A stretch of 64,000 bases of DNA from Planctomycetota bacterium. GTDB taxonomy: Bacteria > Planctomycetota > Phycisphaerae > Phycisphaerales > UBA1924. The stretch lies in the NCBI GenBank assembly GCA_963204725.1, contig CAUJHH010000026.1:124001-188000 (forward strand), written 5' to 3'. A model generated the notes under the pieces. The model was not told the origin of the DNA. It worked only from the letters and a program-made list of their open reading frames with translations, and ran no database searches. Every line of letters starts with the position of its first letter. Position 1 is the first letter of the stretch. The position numbers and the translations under genes were made by a program. Positions 37,102 through 43,354 of the stretch are shown piece after piece.

Positions 37102-39113
37102 GCAAAGCCTCTCGCATCACGCTGCTGGTCTTCCTCGCGAGCGTCGCGGCCGTGGCGGGCCTGCTCGGATACATGACGCTCCGGATGCTCGATCTGGAGC
37201 GTGAAGAACTCTACGCGAAATTCGATGCGCGCCAGCAGGAGAACCTGCGTCTGGCGCTCTGGCGTATGGACTCGGTCATCGCGCCGATCATCGCTCAGGA
37301 AGCTGCCCGCCCGTATTTCCACTACTTGTCCTACTACCCGGAACAGCGAGCGTTCACACGCGTGTGGGAGCCGGTCTTGCCGGGTGAGGTGATCGTGCCC
37401 TCGCCGCTTGTCGAAGGAACTCCACCGTACGTGCGTCTGCACTTCCAGATCGGACCGAGCGGGACCGTGTACTCACCCCAGGTGCCGCTGGGGAATGACC
37501 GGGATCTGGCCGAATCCGAGCCGGGCGGGGCGGAACGCGTGGAGCGTTACGAGCGGTCGCTCACGACATTGTCGCAGTTTGTCTCGTTCGATGGGCTTTC
37601 CGAGCGGCCCGGCAGAACGCGGGACGAGGCCGCCGATGAACGACCTCCCGGCGCCGCCAAACGCGTGCAGCGAACCGACGGACCCGATTCGAACGCCGAC
37701 GTGCTTGCGCAACGCGAGTATGGGTATCGCAAGGAAGCTGCTGAGATCGCCTCGGTGCCTGCCCCCGTCACACCTCAGACGTGGTCGAAGCCTCAGGTCG
37801 CGGAGCAAGCGGACAGTGCCCAGCAATCGAGAGCCAACGAGCGGCTCGGCGCTCCGGAGTCCAGATCGGCGATCGGCGGGGCAGACGCGGGGGACGCCGA
37901 TTCGCTCACGCTCGACGATGCAACGGGCTTGCCGCCTCCAACCGATTTGTCGACCCGGTCCACGCGAACGGGGACCGGCGCTCGCGCCGACCTCGCCCAA
38001 TCTCGTTTCATCCCGCGATGGCGGGTAAGCCCGAGCACCAAAGAGGCGGAGCTCCTTTTCTGGCGCACGGTGCGCGCGGAGAACGCATTCACACTCCAGG
38101 GCTTCTGGCTGGATTGGCCCGGGCTCCGGCACCACCTGCTGTCTCGCATCGAGGACGTGCTACCCGGCGCATCAATCGTCCCGGCCTTCGGCATCGATCC
38201 CGAGGACCACGCGGCTTCGACCCGCCTGCTTGCCTCGATCCCCGCGATGATCGTTCCACCACCGATCTCCGCACCCCCCATTCGCCTGCTCACGCCCTCC
38301 CATCTCACGCTTGCGCTGACGTGGCTCGCCACCCTCGGCGCAATAGCCGCGGTTGGAATGTCGCTCAAGGCGTCGATCTCCCTCGGCGAGCGAAGGGGCC
38401 GATTCGTGTCCGCTGTGACACACGAGCTTCGCACACCACTCACTACGTTCTGCCTGTACAGCCAGATGCTCGCCGACGGCATGGTCACGGAGGAGGGCGC
38501 CCGAGCCGAGTATCTACAGACCCTGAAGAACGAGGCAACCCGCCTGCAACGGATCGTAGAAAACGTGCTCGAGTTCGCCCGCCTCGGTCGATCGAGCGGC
38601 CCCGTTGCGCATCCGGGAGCGGTCGCGGCGACGACACCCGTGGCAACGATACTTGATCAGGCCCTGCCAACGCTCCGTATGCGAGCGCGGCAGGCGGGCA
38701 TGTCGCTCGAGGAATGTGTGCAACCCGACGCGCTCCAGGCCCGTGTTTCGATGTCGGCGGATGCGGCGTCTCGGGTCCTGCTCAATCTCGTGGACAACGC
38801 ATGCAAGTACGCCGCGGACGCTGCCGACAAGACCGTCACTTTGGACGTCGGAGTGACACAAGGGCGAGTCAGACTCACGGTGTCGGATCGCGGGCCGGGG
38901 ATCGCGATCGCGGATCGCAAGAGGGTTTTCAAGGCATTCTCGAGAGGGAAGTTGCACGAATCCAGCGCGACCCAGGGGCTGGGGCTTGGGCTCTCTCTGG
39001 CCAGAGCGATCTCACTGCAGCATGGCGGCGAACTCACCCTTGATAAAGGGAGTCGTCCTGGAGCCACGTTCACGCTGGAACTACCGCAGATCGTCGATCG
39101 ATCGGGCCTGTAG
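37098..39113 (+). CDS. Sensor histidine kinase with large extracytoplasmic region
   Basis: 671 residues, starting at the GTG that overlaps the regulator stop. Membrane helices lie at about 8-30 and 400-423. The roughly 370 residues between them include ordered ends and a polar, probably disordered middle (about 170-300). No known sensor domain is recognised. The HisKA segment SAVTHELRTPLTTF has the phosphoacceptor H442. The ATPase domain shows NLVDNACKYA (N box), VSDRGPGIA (G1) and GLGLGLSLARAISLQHGG (G2). It should phosphorylate the adjacent OmpR-type regulator. Confidence 0.94.
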   Translation: MSKASRITLLVFLASVAAVAGLLGYMTLRMLDLEREELYAKFDARQQENLRLALWRMDSVIAPIIAQEAARPYFHYLSYYPEQRAFTRVWEPVLPGEVIVPSPLVEGTPPYVRLHFQIGPSGTVYSPQVPLGNDRDLAESEPGGAERVERYERSLTTLSQFVSFDGLSERPGRTRDEAADERPPGAAKRVQRTDGPDSNADVLAQREYGYRKEAAEIASVPAPVTPQTWSKPQVAEQADSAQQSRANERLGAPESRSAIGGADAGDADSLTLDDATGLPPPTDLSTRSTRTGTGARADLAQSRFIPRWRVSPSTKEAELLFWRTVRAENAFTLQGFWLDWPGLRHHLLSRIEDVLPGASIVPAFGIDPEDHAASTRLLASIPAMIVPPPISAPPIRLLTPSHLTLALTWLATLGAIAAVGMSLKASISLGERRGRFVSAVTHELRTPLTTFCLYSQMLADGMVTEEGARAEYLQTLKNEATRLQRIVENVLEFARLGRSSGPVAHPGAVAATTPVATILDQALPTLRMRARQAGMSLEECVQPDALQARVSMSADAASRVLLNLVDNACKYAADAADKTVTLDVGVTQGRVRLTVSDRGPGIAIADRKRVFKAFSRGKLHESSATQGLGLGLSLARAISLQHGGELTLDKGSRPGATFTLELPQIVDRSGL

Positions 39114-39186
39114 AAGCCAGAGGTGAGATTCAATACCGCTCAAAATACAAATATACGAGATGCCCACAAATCTCTCGAAAAAACAC

Positions 39187-39214
39187 TTGCGGAAGCCTGC
39201 GAGGTTGATACGCT
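39187..39214 (+). promoter_or_regulatory. Strong plus-strand promoter with no protein gene downstream
   Basis: TTGCGG at 39187-39192, 16 bases, TACGCT at 39209-39214. It matches the promoter format of the lipoprotein and ruvA promoters in this window. Transcription would start near 39,221 and run toward the 3' end of ruvA, which is on the other strand. Confidence 0.55.
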
Positions 39215-39220
39215 TCACCC

Positions 39221-39360
39221 AAGTCGGGCGTGAGACACCCGATTCAGCCGAGTCATAGAGAGAGTTGACAGACCGGACGGAGACGAGAGACAAGACGGAG
39301 GGCGCGCGTTCCGGAAGGAGAGAGCCGGACGCGCAAAGACCTCTTCCCATGCGGATAGAG
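39221..39360 (+). ncRNA. Candidate structured RNA downstream of the 39,187 promoter
   Basis: The gap between the histidine kinase and ruvA has no protein gene. Downstream of the promoter, CGGG/CCCG can pair near 39,226-39,240. A strong hairpin near 39,301-39,334 pairs GCGCG and TCCGG with CCGGACGCGC across a one-base bulge, with AAGGAGAGAG in the loop. A weaker CCTCT/AGAGG hairpin follows near 39,341-39,362. No U-run terminator was found, so the 3' end is open. A loop carrying a Shine-Dalgarno-like AGGAG is notable. It could instead be an untranslated leader or antisense transcript. Confidence 0.35.
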
Positions 39361-39396
39361 GCTCGTCTTCATGGCTGCGTACTTTGGGTCTCGCCG

Positions 39397-40023
39397 TCAC
39401 CTCAGCGAGAACGCGGCCGCCACGATCGCTTCTGCCGTCGCAAGCTTGGCATCGCGCGCGATCGCCCGTTCGACGAGGCGCTCAGCCTCGGTCCGCACCT
39501 CACCGAGGGCCACAAGCGTTGCGATGGCTTCCATGGACGGGCCCGTGGCGGGCAGAGCCGCACGCGGCTTGATCTCGACCCCTTCATAGCTCACGAAAGC
39601 ATCGACCTTTCCGGTGAGTTCGGCGATGACGGTCTCGGCCATCCGCTTCCCGATCTCTGGGAGTTGCTGGAGAGCTCTGGCATCGCGCTCGGCGACTGCG
39701 CGAGCGAAGGCGCTGGGCTCGATCGCGAGCGCTTTGAGAGCCTTCCGATTACCCATGCCCTTGACCGTCGTGAGCAACTCGTAGAATCGACGGTCGTGGG
39801 CCGCGCCGAACCCGACAATCCGAGGGATGAACGACGCACCCTGCCCCTGCCCTTCGAGATACTCAAGCGTGACCAGTTCCACGTCCCGCCCGATACGTTC
39901 AATCAGGCGCTCGCCGAGATAGGCCGGAACGAGCACCTCATAGGTAAGCCCGGTTCCGGGCAGTGCGATCAGCACCCCCAGCCCCTCCACCGCTTCCAGC
40001 CGCCCGGCGATCTTCCTGATCAT
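39397..40023 (-). CDS. ruvA: Holliday junction branch migration protein RuvA
   Basis: 208 residues from MIRKIAGRLEAVEG. RuvA binds Holliday junctions and loads RuvB. The N-terminal OB domain (about 1-65) is followed by helix-hairpin-helix motifs: FYELLTTVKGMGNRKALKAL near residue 75 and LQQLPEIGKRMAETVIAEL near residue 115. The C-terminal domain (about 155-208, EAIATLVALGEVRTEAERLV) contacts RuvB. The usual N-terminal start is supported; an upstream in-frame extension overlaps the promoter. No ruvB or ruvC is adjacent. Confidence 0.94.
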   Translation of the reverse strand: MIRKIAGRLEAVEGLGVLIALPGTGLTYEVLVPAYLGERLIERIGRDVELVTLEYLEGQGQGASFIPRIVGFGAAHDRRFYELLTTVKGMGNRKALKALAIEPSAFARAVAERDARALQQLPEIGKRMAETVIAELTGKVDAFVSYEGVEIKPRAALPATGPSMEAIATLVALGEVRTEAERLVERAIARDAKLATAEAIVAAAFSLR

Positions 40024-40029
40024 GCCGCG

Positions 40030-40057
40030 AGCATAGCCAAAGCGAAGAAGGCGGCAA
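40030..40057 (-). promoter_or_regulatory. Candidate ruvA promoter (leaderless start)
   Basis: TTGCCG (40057-40052), 16 bases, TATGCT (40035-40030) on the minus strand. The ruvA ATG begins six bases after the -10, at or next to the expected start of transcription. Confidence 0.55.
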
Positions 40058-40182
40058 CTTTCGCGCGTTCGATCCCACACTCTGCACACGGGCTCGCAGG
40101 GGCTCAGCCTTCAGCCCCGACAAGCCGATAACTGCCATGGCTGTCGTACCCGCGATCGGCCTTTCAATGCGCCGGAGGCCCC

Positions 40183-41763
40183 ATGTCCACCCTGCCACGC
40201 CCCACCATTCCCGCCAGCGACATAGGCAGCGGCCGGCTCCGCCTCTCGGACTCACGGGGTACCACGGTGTCGCGTCCGCTGTTCATGGGGACCAGAGCGG
40301 CGGTTGCCGAACTCTGTGCCCAGATCGCCGCGACCCGTGACGTGCCAGCTCCCGTCGCGACGCTCGACGAGCCCGATCTGTCGACGGTGGCCCGTGCCAT
40401 CGCCGAATACAGGCCGGACGGCGTCCTGCTCGTCTGCGAGCCGGAGGAAGCCCACAGATTCGCCACCGCCGTCGCGGCATTCGAGAGCCACGCGATCCCC
40501 GTGTCACAGGTAAGGCCGTTGCGGACCGCCCTGCCTTTCGCGCTCGCAGCGCCCGAGGCCGGACCCCGGGTGTACGTTTCGCCCGGCTCGGCGTGGTCTG
40601 CGGCACGGATCGACCTTGCAAGCCTCATCAACCGCCAGCCGCTTCCTATCGACCGGACCTCTGTCTCCGGCATGCTGCGGGGCCGACGCGTGCTGATCAC
40701 CGGTGCGGGCGGCTCGATCGGCTCCGAGCTCTCTCGAATTGCGGCCACGTTCGAGCCGTCGAGCGTGATCCTGATGGAGCGATCCGAGAACGCACTCTTC
40801 GAGATCGATCGGCAGCTCGGTGCCTCATTCCAGAGCGTGCCCCGACGGGCCGTGCTGCACGATGTGGTTGATGCCGACCGAACACTGCAACTGATGCGCG
40901 ATCTGTGCCCGGACGTGGTCTTCCATGCCGCGGCCCATAAGCACGTGCCGCTGATGGAGGACCATCCCTCACACGCGGTCACAAACAATTTCTTCGGAAC
41001 CAAATCGATTGCCGATGCGGCGCTGGCTATTGGCGCCGACCGGTTCGTGCTCATCTCGTCGGACAAGGCGGTGAACCCGACCTCCGTGATGGGAGCGACC
41101 AAACGCCTCGCGGAGACATACGTGCAGGGACTGCACGGACAAACGCATGCTCGTGGGACCGGCCGAACCCGTTTCTCGATGGTGAGATTCGGAAATGTCC
41201 TCGGTTCGTCGTGCAGTGTTGTGCCGATCTGGTCCGCGCAACTTGTAGATGGCGGGCCGCTCACAGTGACGGACACCCGCATGACCAGGTACTTCATGAC
41301 GATCCATGAGGCGGCCGGCCTCGTGATCCAGGCCGCCTCAATCGACAATCCCACCGAGATCGCGCCTGTCTATGTGCTGGACATGGGAAAGCCGATCCGG
41401 ATTCTCGATCTCGCCAACCGCTTTCTCGCTGCTCACGGGTACACGCCAAGGCTCATCGACCGGGAAGGAAACCTCATCCTGGACACCGGCATGTCGAGCG
41501 ATCTGGCGCCACGAGCTGGCCAATCCATGGACATCGTGATCAGCGGAATCCGACCCGGCGAAAAGCTGCACGAGGAACTCGCTTACGCCGCTGAGAACCT
41601 GAAACCCACGGCACACGCCGGCATCGATGCATGGGCAGGCAGCCCGACGGATATCTCCCTGCCGACCCTGGTCGCCGAACTCTCCCAAGCCCGGCACTCA
41701 ACTTCGCCGGAGGCTGTGATTGCAACGATCCGCCGCCATGTCCCAGAAATGTACCGAACATAA
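40183..41763 (+). CDS. CapD/FlaA1-like polysaccharide biosynthesis nucleotide-sugar dehydratase/epimerase
   Basis: 526 residues; the ATG is preceded by GGAGG. The N-terminal about 150 residues are a soluble nucleotide-binding-like region without the four membrane helices of classical CapD. IDLASLINRQPLPID then leads into the SDR domain. NAD(P) binding is at RVLITGAGGSIGSELSRI (about 168-185); HAAAHKHVPLMEDHP and SSDKAVNPTSVMGATKRLAE follow. MxxxK (Lys) replaces the YxxxK of ordinary SDRs, as in 4,6-dehydratases that invert C5. It probably modifies UDP-GlcNAc-type sugars for surface polysaccharide or glycan synthesis. Confidence 0.9.
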   Translation: MSTLPRPTIPASDIGSGRLRLSDSRGTTVSRPLFMGTRAAVAELCAQIAATRDVPAPVATLDEPDLSTVARAIAEYRPDGVLLVCEPEEAHRFATAVAAFESHAIPVSQVRPLRTALPFALAAPEAGPRVYVSPGSAWSAARIDLASLINRQPLPIDRTSVSGMLRGRRVLITGAGGSIGSELSRIAATFEPSSVILMERSENALFEIDRQLGASFQSVPRRAVLHDVVDADRTLQLMRDLCPDVVFHAAAHKHVPLMEDHPSHAVTNNFFGTKSIADAALAIGADRFVLISSDKAVNPTSVMGATKRLAETYVQGLHGQTHARGTGRTRFSMVRFGNVLGSSCSVVPIWSAQLVDGGPLTVTDTRMTRYFMTIHEAAGLVIQAASIDNPTEIAPVYVLDMGKPIRILDLANRFLAAHGYTPRLIDREGNLILDTGMSSDLAPRAGQSMDIVISGIRPGEKLHEELAYAAENLKPTAHAGIDAWAGSPTDISLPTLVAELSQARHSTSPEAVIATIRRHVPEMYRT

Positions 41764-41795
41764 ACCGCGATGTTTGCACGGTGTTTGCTGAGTCT

Positions 41796-41804
41796 TGTGG
41801 ATAA
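41796..41804 (+). promoter_or_regulatory. Isolated DnaA-box-like 9-mer
   Basis: TGTGGATAA is the complement of the consensus DnaA box TTATCCACA. It is a single copy in the gap after the CapD-like gene, about 50 bases before a small gene and dut. One site is not an origin; it could be a regulatory DnaA site or chance. Confidence 0.3.
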
Positions 41805-41854
41805 CTTCATGCGGACGACAGGTCTGACTTGATTGCGCCTGTGCGGACCAGAGA

Positions 41855-42241
41855 ATGAGAGACTGCGGCTCGTTCGAAGCGGCGCTGAGGAACCCGGTCG
41901 TCACAATCCGAAGAATGGGTGACGAGATCCAACTCATGATGACCACTGAACGCCAACGAATGCTTCTTGAAACGGTCATGGCACGCGACGAGGCCCAGTC
42001 GTTCCTCCGTGTTCTTGAAGTCGCAAAGGTACGGTCGGAGAAGCACCTTGCAGAACTCGGCCAGCCCGACCATCTCAAGGCCGTGACCGGACGATCCGCG
42101 ATGGACAATGCCATCGCGTCGACTCGGCGCCTGATCGAAACATATGAGCGGGTCCTCTCGGAGCTCAAGGTGAGCCTTTGCGATGAGGACCTCACGCTCC
42201 TGTCGGGCGATAGTCCGGCAGCTCGGGTCTCGATCGCCTGA
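41855..42241 (+). CDS. Small helical hypothetical protein upstream of dut
   Basis: 128 residues if started at ATG 41855; an in-frame ATG at 41915 is an alternative. Predicted mostly alpha-helical and cytoplasmic, with a charged middle (RQRMLLETVMARDEAQSFLRVLEVAKVRSEKHL) and a second helix (AIASTRRLIETYERVLSELKV). No family recognised. It ends 36 bases before dut on the same strand. Open frames on the opposite strand have poor protein character. Confidence 0.55.
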   Translation: MRDCGSFEAALRNPVVTIRRMGDEIQLMMTTERQRMLLETVMARDEAQSFLRVLEVAKVRSEKHLAELGQPDHLKAVTGRSAMDNAIASTRRLIETYERVLSELKVSLCDEDLTLLSGDSPAARVSIA

Positions 42242-42263
42242 GCCCGACTCGGCCAACGGATGC

Positions 42264-42269
42264 TACCGT
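42264..42269 (+). promoter_or_regulatory. Candidate -10 element of dut (leaderless start)
   Basis: TACCGT ends eight bases before the dut ATG. No ribosome-binding site is present in between. Confidence 0.35.
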
Positions 42270-42277
42270 GGCTGACG

Positions 42278-42760
42278 ATGACCGAACCCAACCAATCCTC
42301 CAACCGGCCCTATTCCGAGCCAGTGCTACGCGTCCGGCGTCTCACGCCGGAGGCCGCGATGCCCCAGTACAAGTCTGAGCAGGCGGCAGGGCTGGACCTT
42401 GCGGCATGCTTGCCGCGCGGTCCGCTTGTCATCGAGCCCGGTTCCATCGTGAAGGTACCAACCGGGATCGCGATCGCCATCGAGCGCGGGTACGAGGGCC
42501 AGGTCCGCCCCCGATCGGGGCTGGCGTCGACGCACGGCGTCACGCTGCCCAATACGCCGGGAACGATCGATTCGGATTACAGAGGCGAGGTGCTGGTGCC
42601 GCTGATCAACCTGGGCCGCACGGCCCACACGATCGAGCACGGGGCACGCATCGCGCAGCTTGTGATCGCTCCGGTGTCGCGATCGCGACTTATCGAAGTG
42701 GACTCGCTCGACGAGACCGCAAGGGGCGCGGGCGGGTTCGGCTCGACGGGCGTGGGCTGA
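42278..42760 (+). CDS. dut: dUTP diphosphatase
   Basis: 160 residues. Hydrolyses dUTP to dUMP and pyrophosphate, keeping uracil out of DNA. All five trimeric dUTPase motifs are visible: AGLDLAA (1), PRSGLAS (2), PNTPGTIDSDYRGE (3), RIAQLVIAPV (4) and GAGGFGSTG (5, at the C-terminus). The ATG of MTEPNQSS is preferred over one six codons upstream that overlaps the promoter candidate. Confidence 0.96.
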   Translation: MTEPNQSSNRPYSEPVLRVRRLTPEAAMPQYKSEQAAGLDLAACLPRGPLVIEPGSIVKVPTGIAIAIERGYEGQVRPRSGLASTHGVTLPNTPGTIDSDYRGEVLVPLINLGRTAHTIEHGARIAQLVIAPVSRSRLIEVDSLDETARGAGGFGSTGVG

Positions 42761-42825
42761 TCAACCGCCGCGATGCGCGTGGTGCATGTTCATGCACATC
42801 GAGCATAACGCCTCGCAATCAACGC

Positions 42826-43024
42826 AAAAACAAACCAGCCCCGCCTTGCGGCGGGGCTGGCTGCTGAGGACGCATGGCCCACACGGGCCTCGCCAGGGGG
42901 CTGCTGATACCCGTGGCGAAACTGCGTCCTGGGAGGATCATTCTTCGCGTTGCACTTCGGCCCCTCTCATCAACAATGAAGTGTACGAGGACACGCGATG
43001 CACTGCCACCGATCGTCCGAGATC
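42826..43024 (-). ncRNA. Candidate small structured RNA with its own promoter and terminator
   Basis: About 199 bases on the minus strand. A promoter (TTGCAC, 16 bases, TATCTT) lies at 43,058-43,031. Inside the transcript AGGACGCA (42,930-42,923) pairs perfectly with TGCGTCCT (42,874-42,867), enclosing a second stem of CCCGTG/CACGGG type. Two near-identical 11-mers (CGCGATGCACT at 42,994-43,004 and CGCGTTGCACT at 42,946-42,956, plus-strand reading) lie upstream. The 3' end is a textbook intrinsic terminator with U-run. No known RNA family was recognised. The size is like 6S RNA but the expected 6S features were not seen. Confidence 0.5.
42835..42860 (-). terminator. Intrinsic terminator (minus strand)
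   Basis: An 11-base perfect stem CCAGCCCCGCC/GGCGGGGCTGG with a four-base loop is followed on the minus strand by TTTGTTTTTG. On the plus strand no U-run follows, so it serves minus-strand transcription. The nearest minus-strand protein gene ends almost 500 bases away. Confidence 0.8.
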
Positions 43025-43030
43025 GTCCCA

Positions 43031-43058
43031 AAGATACAGGAATTCACGCTCGGTGCAA
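43031..43058 (-). promoter_or_regulatory. Promoter of the candidate small RNA
   Basis: TTGCAC (43,058-43,053), 16 bases, TATCTT (43,036-43,031) on the minus strand. Same TTGC-16 format as other promoters in this window. Confidence 0.5.
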
Positions 43059-43354
43059 GCGATCGGAACGCCGGCGTTTCGCCTGATTCTTGCGGGTCAA
43101 CGGTCCCATATCGTCAAACGGTTCGTCCATTCGCTGCGCATTCAATCGAGAGTTGTCATCGTCACGCGACTCGCACACCCAACTCCGGTGGCGTGAAGAT
43201 GCCTTCATCTCCGCCGGCGATTCCCGAGCCTCCGAAAGGGAGTTCGCCATGCTTCCGAACGCCCCAAAGTTGGCCTTAGCTGGCCAATACTTCGGCCATC
43301 GCACCCCCCACGAATAGTTGAGAATCCGGAACGCCACCCGCGGCGCTCGTCCGT

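Larger units (their letters stand above)
42761..43354. other. 594-base gap between dut and the ABC exporter gene
   Basis: No convincing protein gene on either strand. The left part (42,826-43,058) holds a minus-strand promoter, a candidate structured RNA and an intrinsic terminator, described separately. Between 43,059 and 43,354 I see nothing clear; open frames of 75-97 codons on both strands lack ribosome-binding sites and protein-like composition. Confidence 0.5.

Noticed and set aside
41698-42303. Minus-strand open frames (149-201 codons) opposite the small helical gene before dut
   Set aside because: Ser/Arg-rich without structure; the plus-strand frame has helix-like periodicity and fits the spacing to dut.
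42819-43031. 70-codon minus-strand frame starting with TTG
   Set aside because: It runs through the terminator stem and U-run, has no ribosome-binding site and an Arg/Pro-rich composition. A structured RNA explains the region better.
43044-43337. 97-codon minus-strand and 75-codon plus-strand frames in the gap after the exporter
   Set aside because: No ribosome-binding site, mutual overlap and no protein-like pattern. Left as unexplained noncoding sequence.
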